A DNA stretch of 42,862 bases from Saprospiraceae bacterium. GTDB taxonomy: Bacteria; Bacteroidota; Bacteroidia; Chitinophagales; Saprospiraceae. This document shows positions 19,880 to 28,075 of this stretch, piece after piece. The stretch lies in the NCBI GenBank assembly GCA_027488135.1, contig JAIYCH010000107.1:1-42862 (forward strand). Reading direction: 5' to 3'. A program made the position numbers and the translations under genes. How positions within the stretch are numbered: position 1 is the stretch's first letter; each line of letters opens with the position of its first letter. The notes under the pieces were generated by a model, which did not search any database, was not told where the DNA came from, and was given only the letters and a program-made list of their open reading frames with translations.

Positions 19880-20482
19880 TTAAACGGGATAAGGAATGAT
19901 ATTTGCACCCAAAGCAAGCAATTCATCATAAATGCCCTGTTGTTTATTTAGGTCTAAAGATAATATACAATCTGTTATTAATGTTACTTTATATGCTAAA
20001 CGAAGAGCATCTATGCAGGTTTCTTTAATTTCATATTCAAAGGGAAATCCTGTGAGGTAAAGATGTGTTATTTCATGATTTTTTAAATATTCTGATAAAG
20101 AAGGTTTTACCAAATTTGAAGCATCAAAAGCACTGAAAATATCTACGTCTTTTTTATTGCCTTTTTCAATAATTAACGGATGTTTATTTTTCAACCAAGG
20201 CGGATTAAAAACACCCATAGTTCCGGAAACACAGTGAATAGGCCACAAATATTGACTGATATTACCAATATTGATCACTTGAGTGGGTTTACGCCAAGGA
20301 TGACAAGCGGCAAAACTGATATGGTCAGCTGGGTGGTTTTCGTTTATGGCTACCAAATTTATCCATAAAGATGAAATAGCTTCTATTTTATCTGATATAT
20401 TTTCAAATCCTTCGACGGAAGCATTACCAAGGGAAGAAAAATCATTTTGTAATCCAAATATAAATAGGGCACTATGGTTCAT
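19880..20482 (-). CDS. Nicotinamidase-like protein lacking two catalytic residues
   Basis: This 200-aa protein has the isochorismatase/nicotinamidase fold and aligns with PncA along its length: FGLQNDF at 9-15, NENHPADHISFA at 47-58, LWPIHCVSGT at 79-88, IEKGN at 105-109 and LTGFPFEYEIKET at 143-155. The codons show that the catalytic aspartate of (V)DxQNDF is Gly10 (GGA) and the nucleophilic cysteine of DYCV is Glu151 (GAA). The lysine (Lys107) and metal-type residues His50 and His83 remain, and the first ligand is Glu48 rather than Asp. It is therefore probably not a normal nicotinamidase; it may be a pseudoenzyme or an altered hydrolase. Its place between the LolD-like and rocD genes gives no clear clue. 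Confidence 0.8.
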   Translation of the reverse strand: MNHSALFIFGLQNDFSSLGNASVEGFENISDKIEAISSLWINLVAINENHPADHISFAACHPWRKPTQVINIGNISQYLWPIHCVSGTMGVFNPPWLKNKHPLIIEKGNKKDVDIFSAFDASNLVKPSLSEYLKNHEITHLYLTGFPFEYEIKETCIDALRLAYKVTLITDCILSLDLNKQQGIYDELLALGANIIPYPV

Positions 20483-20494
20483 AAATACTTTGTA

Positions 20495-21148
20495 CTACAA
20501 TAAAATTTGTCCATCTCTTATTTCCAGACACCGATCGCTCATCTTTGCCAGGTCAGTATTGTGTGTAACCAAAACAAAGGTCTGATTAAAATCATTTCTA
20601 AGTTTGAATATTAAGGAATGAAGCTCCTGAGAAGATTGAATATCTAAATTTCCACTGGGTTCATCTGCAAAAATGACTGAAGGCTTATTTATTAAAGCCC
20701 TGGCTACGGAAACTCTTTGTTGTTCTCCGCCCGATAATGCCCCAGGTTTATGTTGCATTCTGTCGGTTAAACCCAGATAATCAAGTAATTTTTTTGCTTC
20801 TTCAATTACCTCATTTTCAGGTCTTTTTGCAATAAACCCTGGAATACATACATTTTCAAGCGCGGTAAATTCTGGTAGCAAATAATGAAACTGGAAAATA
20901 AATCCAATTTCACTATTTCGAAATTTAGCCAACTCCTTATTGTTGTATTTACTTATATCATGGTCATCAAATAAAATGGTTCCTTCATCAGACTGATCTA
21001 AAGTTCCCAGAATATGAAGAAGTGTACTTTTTCCAGCACCAGATTTTCCCGTGATTGCTACAACTTCACCTTTTTTTATGTGGATATCAACCCCTTTTAA
21101 AACGCGTAAATTCCCATAATTTTTTACAATGTCCTTACCTTCTATCAC
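20495..21148 (-). CDS. ABC transporter ATP-binding protein, LolD/MacB type
   Basis: This 217-aa ATPase has Walker A GKSGAGKST near residues 35-43, the Q-loop in FIFQFHYLLPEFTALENV, signature LSGGEQQRVSVARAL near 140-154, Walker B VIFADEPSGNLD and a VTHNTDL switch histidine. The sequence and length fit the LolD/MacB/FtsE group, which powers lipoprotein release or mechanotransmission rather than import. No permease is encoded in this window, so its membrane partner must lie elsewhere; many Bacteroidota encode LolD apart from LolC/E. It starts six bases after the 92-aa gene. Confidence 0.88.
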   Translation of the reverse strand: MIEGKDIVKNYGNLRVLKGVDIHIKKGEVVAITGKSGAGKSTLLHILGTLDQSDEGTILFDDHDISKYNNKELAKFRNSEIGFIFQFHYLLPEFTALENVCIPGFIAKRPENEVIEEAKKLLDYLGLTDRMQHKPGALSGGEQQRVSVARALINKPSVIFADEPSGNLDIQSSQELHSLIFKLRNDFNQTFVLVTHNTDLAKMSDRCLEIRDGQILL

Positions 21149-21154
21149 GAGATA

Positions 21155-21433
21155 TTATATTATGACTGGAAAATCAGGTTCATTTGCAGAATGAAGATTA
21201 GACATATGGCTTAATTTCATTTTGTGTTGCAAGTTTAACAACTGTTGAACATCGATACAAAACTGGTCGGTCACTAATTGAATGATTGCGTCCACATTGT
21301 CAAATCCATCCCCATCTCTAAATTTGTAGGTCTGCTCATATAAGCCCGATTCAAACTTAAGAGTGAATCGGTTATCATTTGTAAAAATGCTAATTCTTAA
21401 AAGAGGGTGTGGAATATTGGCCAGTAATCTCAT
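21155..21433 (-). CDS. Small conserved-looking protein of unknown function (92 aa)
   Basis: The start ATG overlaps the ccmF stop by one base (TAATG), and the stop is six bases before the LolD-like gene, so translational coupling is likely and the gene is real. The 92-aa product has no signal peptide or membrane segment. Its first 50 residues read as beta-strands with charged turns (RISIFTNDNRFTLKFESG, YEQTYKFRDGDGF), followed by a helix (NVDAIIQLVTDQFCIDVQQL) and a polar tail. I do not recognise a family and assign no function. Confidence 0.7.
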   Translation of the reverse strand: MRLLANIPHPLLRISIFTNDNRFTLKFESGLYEQTYKFRDGDGFDNVDAIIQLVTDQFCIDVQQLLNLQHKMKLSHMSNLHSANEPDFPVII

Positions 21434-24285
21434 TAATCTCTGATTTTATTAGTTAATTTAATAACCATCCCTAATAACAATCCAAGCATCATTAAGCTAC
21501 TTCCTCCCCAGAATAAATTTATCCCTGGAAATTCAATGGCTTCAAGCACAATATAATCAGAGCGAAGCGCTTCAGTAGAGAAATCAATGGCTATAGGATT
21601 GTTTTTCTTTGGTGCAAAAGCATAAGAAATTTCAGCCTTTTCCGTCTTTGGATCCAATAACGGAAAACGAAGGTGAATGCCTAATGCGGGAATTTCAGCT
21701 TTTACGTTTAGAGGTTCTCCTTTTCTTATAAGAAAAACGGGCATAACTCTATACGATTTTCCACTATTGCTTTTTACCATCAAATTGGCACCAACAGCTA
21801 AGTCACCTTCTTCTGGAGTATAGTCAGGAGTAACTGGATTTCTAACATAACCTTCGAAAATTATCTCATTTTCATTTTGAACCATACTTTCATTTACCCC
21901 TAGTCTAAATGCTTTGTACGATAAATCATCTTCAAAAGTGTATAAATCTTCAAAAACACGCTCAGGTAACCTTATCCGGGTGCTCCATTCATTGATTTGA
22001 ACTGGATAACTATATAAAAGATTTTCTCTAAGGACAATAACGGGTTTTGCATAAATCACCTTATCGTCATCGTCACGAACCATTTTCATGTCAATTCCTA
22101 TGGCAAGATCACCTTTTTGCGGTTTATATTCCGGGTGAGTTGGTGAGAAATCTACATTGGTTATTGTAATATTATACTTCCTGACTACTTGGGTATCTTG
22201 GTCTTCAATATATTGAGAATCAGCATGAATAAGGGACTTGTTTAAAGAAATATTTAAAGAGTGGTATTTTAAACTGTCCTCCTTTTGCTTCCTTAATTCC
22301 ATATCCATCTCAACCTGAGGTAGTGAAGCAATATGAGTGAAAATATCCTTGTCCCAATATCTGTGGGTAGCTGGATTAGAAGCGGCTATTTTTGTAAATG
22401 ATTTATCATAAATTACCGTAGGCTTTAAGGTAAAACTATCAATTCTTTGATTTTCCTTATTGTGTTCTACAAATTTTAAAGTATAAGAACGGGTATAATT
22501 GTCTAAGCTATCTGATTGATAATTAACCTCATATTGTTGCATTCTCATAGGAGCATCCTTAAAAATAAGAATGTTTTTTCTAAGACTTTCATCGCTTGCG
22601 CCCTCAATTAATCCATCCATTATGAAAGGATTATTTGAAATAATTTTCTGATTTAATCCCGATGAAAGTATGCCGATGATCATTAAACCAAAACCTGTAT
22701 GACTAACGACTGAACTCACCCATTTTGTCTTGGTTTGGAAGTAGGAAACTAATACCGCAAGGTTAGCTACTACGCCATACAAACTGGCAAAAAGTAGCAG
22801 ATTATATTGCCATGCACTAAGTTGAAGCCACTGATAAGAGGGATAGAACAGAACTAAACTAATGAGCAGATGAATTCCCGTATTAACCAGAAATTTGTTT
22901 TTATTTTTTGCCCAGTTTATTTCCCTGAATCTTAAATACTGAGCAGCACTTGATAGTATAATCACAAATAAGGCGATCCATATTTGATATTTATTATAAT
23001 GTGGTATGGGGTCTGTAATGACACTTCCCAGATAAGTTGGTTCAAAAATCTGACGTATTTTATTGAAAACAGGCAGAGAAGTGGAACCGGCAATCAAAAC
23101 ACTGGAAAAGAAAAGAACTAAACTTCCCATAAAAATCCAGAATTCTTTAGAGCTAAGTGCTTCTTCTTTTTCGGGGGTAGGAATCGTTTTATACCTTAAC
23201 AAAAATAATAAATATGGAACAACAAAAACGATACCTAAAAAGAAGAGAAGCTGGGCCTCTAATCCCATTTCTGTAAAAGCATGTACAGATGTCTCTCCTA
23301 AAATGCCACTTCTGGTTAAAAAGGTGGAATAAACTACCAGGGCAAAGCTTAATAAATAAAAGAAATAAGTACTTTTAAGAGATTGTCCCGTACTTTGAGT
23401 TATTAAATGAGTATGAATACCGGCAATAAGAATCAACCAGGGAACCAATGACATATTCTCTACTGGATCCCAGGCCCAATAACCGCCAAAACTTAGTGCT
23501 TCATAAGCCCAGGCGCCACCCATTAAAATACCAATACCCAAAATACCTGCACTAAACAATGCCCAGGGAAAAGCGGGTTTAAGCCAGTTTTGATGGTCTT
23601 TAACCCATAATCCGGCTAATGCAAAGGCGAAGGGTACCAACGTAGATGAGAAACCAAGAAACAGGGTAGGAGGGTGGATAGTCATCCAATAATTTTGCAA
23701 AAGTGGATTTAGACCGTTTCCTTTTATGAGTTCTAAATAATCTGCCTGCCCAAAAATAGGCGCATCCATCGTGTCTCTCAATAGTTGAAAAGGACTACTG
23801 CCTAATTTTATGCTAAAATCCTCCCAGCCTACGTAAACACCTAATATCATACTACTGAGAACGGCCTGGATAACGGCAAAAATAGCCAGTACGGAACTTT
23901 CCCACTGATTTCTTCTGCTAAGAATAATTAATCCTAAGATAGCATTCCAAAACATCCAAAGCAAGAAACTTCCCTCTTGACCTTCCCAAAATGCGGCAAA
24001 AATATACTGCATAGGAAGCTCGTCAGAAACGTGTGTCCATACGTATTGGTATTCATAATACTTTTTTATCATGATAAAAAAGATCAATCCAATCACAGAA
24101 AAAACGGCTACCGAATGGGTAATAAAGGCACTTCTGCCGAGTATCAACCACCCTTTTTCCTCTTTTTTTACAAAGATATAGTAAGAAACAGCACTTAAAA
24201 TACTACTAATAAAAGTAGCCAGAACGATAAAATGACCCAGTTTCCCTGCCCATAAATGTTCTCCAACATAGTTGATTTGATCCAT
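21433..24285 (-). CDS. ccmF: Cytochrome c maturation haem-lyase component CcmF
   Basis: This 950-aa multi-spanning protein has the tryptophan-rich haem-binding loop (GGYWAWDPVENMSLVPWL, near residue 265), preceded by a FAAFWEGQEGSFLLWMFW segment near residue 93. About 13 membrane helices lie in the first 560 residues and one near the C-terminus. CcmF joins haem to apocytochrome c at the periplasmic face. It is much longer than the E. coli protein (about 650 aa) because residues about 570-905 form a large soluble domain. That domain contains two similar blocks, PEYKPQKGDLAIG near 715 and PDYTPEEGDLAVG near 820. It starts five bases after ccmE and overlaps the 92-aa gene by one base. Confidence 0.93.
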   Translation of the reverse strand: MDQINYVGEHLWAGKLGHFIVLATFISSILSAVSYYIFVKKEEKGWLILGRSAFITHSVAVFSVIGLIFFIMIKKYYEYQYVWTHVSDELPMQYIFAAFWEGQEGSFLLWMFWNAILGLIILSRRNQWESSVLAIFAVIQAVLSSMILGVYVGWEDFSIKLGSSPFQLLRDTMDAPIFGQADYLELIKGNGLNPLLQNYWMTIHPPTLFLGFSSTLVPFAFALAGLWVKDHQNWLKPAFPWALFSAGILGIGILMGGAWAYEALSFGGYWAWDPVENMSLVPWLILIAGIHTHLITQSTGQSLKSTYFFYLLSFALVVYSTFLTRSGILGETSVHAFTEMGLEAQLLFFLGIVFVVPYLLFLLRYKTIPTPEKEEALSSKEFWIFMGSLVLFFSSVLIAGSTSLPVFNKIRQIFEPTYLGSVITDPIPHYNKYQIWIALFVIILSSAAQYLRFREINWAKNKNKFLVNTGIHLLISLVLFYPSYQWLQLSAWQYNLLLFASLYGVVANLAVLVSYFQTKTKWVSSVVSHTGFGLMIIGILSSGLNQKIISNNPFIMDGLIEGASDESLRKNILIFKDAPMRMQQYEVNYQSDSLDNYTRSYTLKFVEHNKENQRIDSFTLKPTVIYDKSFTKIAASNPATHRYWDKDIFTHIASLPQVEMDMELRKQKEDSLKYHSLNISLNKSLIHADSQYIEDQDTQVVRKYNITITNVDFSPTHPEYKPQKGDLAIGIDMKMVRDDDDKVIYAKPVIVLRENLLYSYPVQINEWSTRIRLPERVFEDLYTFEDDLSYKAFRLGVNESMVQNENEIIFEGYVRNPVTPDYTPEEGDLAVGANLMVKSNSGKSYRVMPVFLIRKGEPLNVKAEIPALGIHLRFPLLDPKTEKAEISYAFAPKKNNPIAIDFSTEALRSDYIVLEAIEFPGINLFWGGSSLMMLGLLLGMVIKLTNKIRD

Positions 24286-24290
24286 TATAA

Positions 24291-24689
24291 TTAGCTCCTT
24301 TTTTCGCTTTTAATGTAAATTTCTTCGTCTTTATACTTTGACGGGCACTTCATAAGCAAATCTGAAGCATAAAAAACCTCACCTTTCATCTGCCCGGTAA
24401 CAACAATTTGTTCGGATAATTCAAAATCCTGAGGCTTTGCAGCAAATAAAATGACTTTTTTTTCCATTCCTTTAGAATCTTTGATAAAAAAACTAAAGTA
24501 GTTAGGATCTTTTTCAGGGTTATAGTCCATTTTTTTGTCTTTGGACAGATTACCTGCAATTTTCACTGTGCTTTCGTTTTTTATTGCTTCAGAAAACGTA
24601 GCATAAGTACTCATATCTTCTGCCGCATTAAACAATAAAAAGATGGAAACCCCAATCAAGACCATCGCCAAAATATACATCCTTTTCAT
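24291..24689 (-). CDS. ccmE: Cytochrome c maturation haem chaperone CcmE, Cys-type
   Basis: The likely start is the ATG at 24689 (MKRMYILAMVLIGVSIFLLF, a membrane anchor); an in-frame ATG at 24725 would add 12 basic residues. The 132-aa product has a periplasmic OB-fold (VKIAGNLSKD, YFSFFIKDSKG, IVVTGQMKGEVFYASDLLMK). The canonical haem-binding histidine motif HDExY is replaced by KCPSKY, that is CxxxY. This is the variant known from archaea and some bacteria, where the cysteine holds haem. It sits five bases upstream of ccmF. CcmA, B, C and D are not in the window. It is divergent from yebC, so the promoter lies in 24690-24837. Confidence 0.9.
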   Translation of the reverse strand: MKRMYILAMVLIGVSIFLLFNAAEDMSTYATFSEAIKNESTVKIAGNLSKDKKMDYNPEKDPNYFSFFIKDSKGMEKKVILFAAKPQDFELSEQIVVTGQMKGEVFYASDLLMKCPSKYKDEEIYIKSEKRS

Positions 24690-24837
24690 AGTGATTATTT
24701 TTTTTCGTCGCAAAGTTAATGTCAATATCTTACTATTACATATTTATTGGTCACAATGTTGTAAAAGTTGTATTAATAAGGATTGGATTTTAAATTGAAC
24801 AAATTTCTCCTTATTTTGCGACCCTAAATAATTTTAT

Positions 24838-25551
24838 ATGGGACGTGCCTTTGAGTATAGAAAAAATAGAAAGATGAAGCGTTGGGCCAATATGGCTAAA
24901 ACCTTCACAAAAATTGGTAGAGAAATTGCTATCGCTATAAAGGGCGGTGGAACGGATCCGGAATATAACTCTCGCCTTAGAATGGCCATTAATAATGCCA
25001 AGGCTGCAAATATGCCAAAGGTTAATGTTGAAAATGCGATTAAAAAAGCAACGTCTAAGGAAGCAGAAAACTATGACGAAGTGGTTTATGAGGGTTATGC
25101 CGCTCACGGTGTCGCTATCGTAGTTGAAGCAGCTACCAATAATCTAAACAGGACAGTGGCCAATATTAGACATGTGTTTTCAAAATATGGTGGTTCTCTC
25201 GGCGTTTCTGGTTCAGTTAGCTTTATGTTTGATAGAAAAGGGGTATTCAGGATAAAAAATACAGGTCTCGATCTGGAGGAACTGGAACTGGAGTTGATTG
25301 ATCATGGCCTGGAGGAAATAAAAATTGAGGATGATCAGATTGTATTGATAACCGAGTTCGAAGATTTTGGAAAGCTTCAAAAAGCATTGGAAAACAAACA
25401 AATTGAACCAGAACAATCAGAATTTTACAGGATTCCAAGTCATACGAAATCGTTAACGGATGAGCAAGTGGAAGATGTGGTGAATCTGATTGAAAAAATG
25501 GAAGAGGATGATGATGTCCTTAGCGTTTTCCATAATATGGATATGAATTAG
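24838..25551 (+). CDS. YebC/PmpR/TACO1 family protein
   Basis: This 237-aa cytoplasmic protein matches the family from the start: MGRAFEYRKNRKMKRWANMA, KTFTKIGREIAIAIKGGG, MAINNAKAANMPKVNVENAI, then YEGYAAHGVAIVVEAATNN and an NLNRTVANIRHVFSKYGG block. YebC proteins are widespread three-domain proteins. They were first described as transcriptional regulators; recent work links them to helping ribosomes through difficult sequences such as polyproline. Nothing in the context narrows the role. It is single-gene, divergent from ccmE, and followed by a strong hairpin at 25585-25621. Confidence 0.95.
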   Translation: MGRAFEYRKNRKMKRWANMAKTFTKIGREIAIAIKGGGTDPEYNSRLRMAINNAKAANMPKVNVENAIKKATSKEAENYDEVVYEGYAAHGVAIVVEAATNNLNRTVANIRHVFSKYGGSLGVSGSVSFMFDRKGVFRIKNTGLDLEELELELIDHGLEEIKIEDDQIVLITEFEDFGKLQKALENKQIEPEQSEFYRIPSHTKSLTDEQVEDVVNLIEKMEEDDDVLSVFHNMDMN

Positions 25552-25584
25552 ATAGAAAATTTAATGTTTTTTATTGAAAATTAG

Positions 25585-25621
25585 GCCTCGGGTAAAAGAC
25601 CATTATGGTTTTACCCGAGGC
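25585..25621. terminator. Strong hairpin between convergent yebC and queD
   Basis: GCCTCGGGTAAAA (25585-25597) pairs perfectly with TTTTACCCGAGGC (25609-25621), and the loop can pair further (CCAT with ATGG). There is no long T-run on either side, only T-rich flanks. Its position between two converging genes fits a bidirectional terminator. Confidence 0.75.
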
Positions 25622-25655
25622 TTATTTGTTTTTGAATAAAGGGTGTTTATAACCT

Positions 25656-26021
25656 TCACTCCCCACGATATATTGCCCCACTCGTCTGCGTCTCCTTTAC
25701 CTCCACAGAATGCAGATAAGGTATTTTGTCAACCATCTTATTCCAGATCCATACCGCAATGAGTTCTGCTGTCGGATTTTCCAGCCCAGGTACCTCATTC
25801 AATACCTTATGGTCTATTTCATGAACAATAGGTTCCCAGACTTTTTTGAAATGACCAAAATCTTCAACCCATCCCAGGGTAGCGTCAATGGGGCCTTTTG
25901 CAGAGATTTTTACATGGTAAGTATGTCCATGCATATTTTTACACTTATGTCCTTCAGGTACATTGGGTAAATAATGGGCAGAATCAAAACTAAACTCTTT
26001 ATATATCTCAATAAATGGCAT
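25656..26021 (-). CDS. queD: 6-carboxytetrahydropterin synthase (6-pyruvoyl-tetrahydropterin synthase family)
   Basis: This 121-aa enzyme has the zinc histidines His16 (FDSAHYL), His31 and His33 in the CKNMHGHTYHV motif. Cys27 placed four residues before HGH is the QueD-type CxxxHGH pattern. DFGHFK, EIDHKVLN, NPTAELIAVWIW and VKETQTSGAIY follow as in the family. QueD converts 7,8-dihydroneopterin triphosphate to 6-carboxytetrahydropterin for queuosine and other 7-deazapurines. No other queuosine gene is in the window; some family members instead make pterins, so the assignment rests on the Cys motif. Confidence 0.92.
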   Translation of the reverse strand: MPFIEIYKEFSFDSAHYLPNVPEGHKCKNMHGHTYHVKISAKGPIDATLGWVEDFGHFKKVWEPIVHEIDHKVLNEVPGLENPTAELIAVWIWNKMVDKIPYLHSVEVKETQTSGAIYRGE

Positions 26022-26060
26022 GATTAACTTTTTGCCGCAAATTTACATTTTTTTACGTAT

Positions 26061-28037
26061 TCATCCCAATTTAAATTGGTTGGTAAGGGTGAGACTTTTT
26101 TCTAATCCCCATTTCTTTCTTACCATGATTTCCCATTTTATTGCCTTCCCTAGATTTATCTTTCCTACCACATTGATAAATCCTCCTTTTCCATAATATG
26201 GTTTTAATCCGTAAACGCCCGTTACCTGTTGTTCGAAATGGTAAAATCTTACCTCATATCCAGGCGTTTGGTAAAATCCACATCGAGCCGATAATGTCCA
26301 GTTTACACTTATTTTCTTATACCATCCTTCTACCCAAATGGAATACCCTGAAAGTTTCTTTTCAACCACGTTAATTTTGCCCCAGTCAAATCGGTATCGC
26401 CACAATATCGATCTTCCAGGAATTTCCATATGGGCTCTATATTGTTGTCGATGGTAAAACTGTACTCCCTCAAAGGATTTACTGGTCTCTTCTTCATTTT
26501 TATAGTGCCATTCTGCATAAAATTTTATTCCCTTTCGTTTTTCATACGCTATTCTTCCTCTTTGTTCCGTCCCTCTCGTTGGACTGTTTATTTGATATCT
26601 TACCCACGGATGTACATAAAAATCATTGAAAATAGAGATTTTCCAAAGCTGATTGATTTGATAAATAAGCCCTACATATACGCCTCGTTCGTTTCTGTTC
26701 ACACTATTTTCTCCCCAAGCTTGGCTCAATATTCCCTGGTATGTTTTAGGATAATACCGATACAATAACGCAATATCCAGTTTCTTGTCTAAACTATTTT
26801 GCAATTGTATAATGTAGGCGGTGGACTTTGAATGCGCTATTTCTCCACTAATATGCCAGGTCGAAAAAGTATAATGATAATCGATACTTATTCCAGCATA
26901 ATTTTTGCCCGAATAGTAAAACTGATTGTATAATTCATCTGGTTTTCCCTGCCCCGGATTCATTTTTTGATACATCGTATTTAATCCTAATGTCATAGAT
27001 TCCTGCTGCCATTGAAGTCTGCTTCCCAGATGAAATATTTGTGCAACCTCTTGGTTATTTCGCTCATTTCCCGTTCTATGGTACCCACTTAAAAGGAGTT
27101 GTGAAATAGATAAAATAGTATCCTTCTTAAAACTGGCATCCCTTCGGTTAAGAGAAATCATGGGTATCCAGGTAATATTTTTCTTAAATGGGTATTTGAC
27201 AATGATTCCTCTGTAAAATCCATTTTCTGCAAACGATTTATGCGCACTAATCTGCATAGGATTTCTCGAAATATCTGTGGTTTGTATGCTTTTAAACGCT
27301 CCATAGGACGCATTAAGTAGCCCCTGTCCCCAGGACGTTTTATAATCTCCAAAGAAAATGATGGGACCGTTTTTGATCTTACTCTGAAAAGTTAGAAAAA
27401 AGGAAAGGTAATCTGGCTTTCCTCTTTTTAATAATGTTTCACCCGGATCTTTTTCAATGGAAATACCCATTTTTAATCTGTCAAAGGGTGAATACCTCAT
27501 ATTTATACCTATATATTGGTTGTCTCCTCGCCAATCATCTTGCTTTTTTACATTGAATGGACTCGTTCTGATGGTAGATTGCCATCGGTTCTTTAAAATC
27601 CAGGTCTCATTCTTCGTTGGAAGCGTTAAAGTATTGTTATTTAGTACGATATAGGGAATTAAGTTTGATATGGTTACAGAGTCCCACAAAGGGACCGCTT
27701 GAATACCATAAAGGTTTACGAAACTGCCAATTTGATTTCGATACAGCAGGAAGGATTTTATTTGCTCCTTACTTAATAAACCTAATTGGTTCAACTCAGC
27801 TTCACTTACTTTGTTAATCGAATAAGTAATTCTTACACTATCTTTTTTTTGATTTGTAAGGCGCTCTAACTGGTCTTCTATATCAAAATCTACATCGGAA
27901 TAAGGTGAAATAATATCTTCCAGCTTAAATATTTCTTTTTGATGTTCAGTAACCTGAGCGTGGGTGCTAAGAGACAAAAAAGAGAAAATTACAAATAATA
28001 AAAAAGTATAGATCTTCATGACTTTGGTTTTCATCAT
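26061..28037 (-). CDS. Exported helix-hairpin-helix protein with beta-barrel domain
   Basis: This 658-aa protein has a signal peptide (IYTFLLFVIFSFLSLSTHAQ); ATGs at 28037, 28034 and 28019 all precede it. Residues about 75-120 hold a ComEA-like helix-hairpin-helix region (INKVSEAELNQLGLLSKEQ, then FLLYRNQIGSFVNLYGIQAV). From about residue 145 the sequence is amphipathic beta-strands rich in Trp and Tyr, like an outer membrane barrel (WQSTIRTSPFNVKKQDDW, YAGISIDYHYTFSTWHISGE). HhH domains usually bind DNA, so a DNA-related envelope role is conceivable, but in this architecture none is established. It is followed by queD after 39 bases. Confidence 0.7.
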   Translation of the reverse strand: MMKTKVMKIYTFLLFVIFSFLSLSTHAQVTEHQKEIFKLEDIISPYSDVDFDIEDQLERLTNQKKDSVRITYSINKVSEAELNQLGLLSKEQIKSFLLYRNQIGSFVNLYGIQAVPLWDSVTISNLIPYIVLNNNTLTLPTKNETWILKNRWQSTIRTSPFNVKKQDDWRGDNQYIGINMRYSPFDRLKMGISIEKDPGETLLKRGKPDYLSFFLTFQSKIKNGPIIFFGDYKTSWGQGLLNASYGAFKSIQTTDISRNPMQISAHKSFAENGFYRGIIVKYPFKKNITWIPMISLNRRDASFKKDTILSISQLLLSGYHRTGNERNNQEVAQIFHLGSRLQWQQESMTLGLNTMYQKMNPGQGKPDELYNQFYYSGKNYAGISIDYHYTFSTWHISGEIAHSKSTAYIIQLQNSLDKKLDIALLYRYYPKTYQGILSQAWGENSVNRNERGVYVGLIYQINQLWKISIFNDFYVHPWVRYQINSPTRGTEQRGRIAYEKRKGIKFYAEWHYKNEEETSKSFEGVQFYHRQQYRAHMEIPGRSILWRYRFDWGKINVVEKKLSGYSIWVEGWYKKISVNWTLSARCGFYQTPGYEVRFYHFEQQVTGVYGLKPYYGKGGFINVVGKINLGKAIKWEIMVRKKWGLEKSLTLTNQFKLG

Positions 28038-28075
28038 CAGGAAGGTCGTTTCAGAAAAGGGTATTTTGTCCTAAA

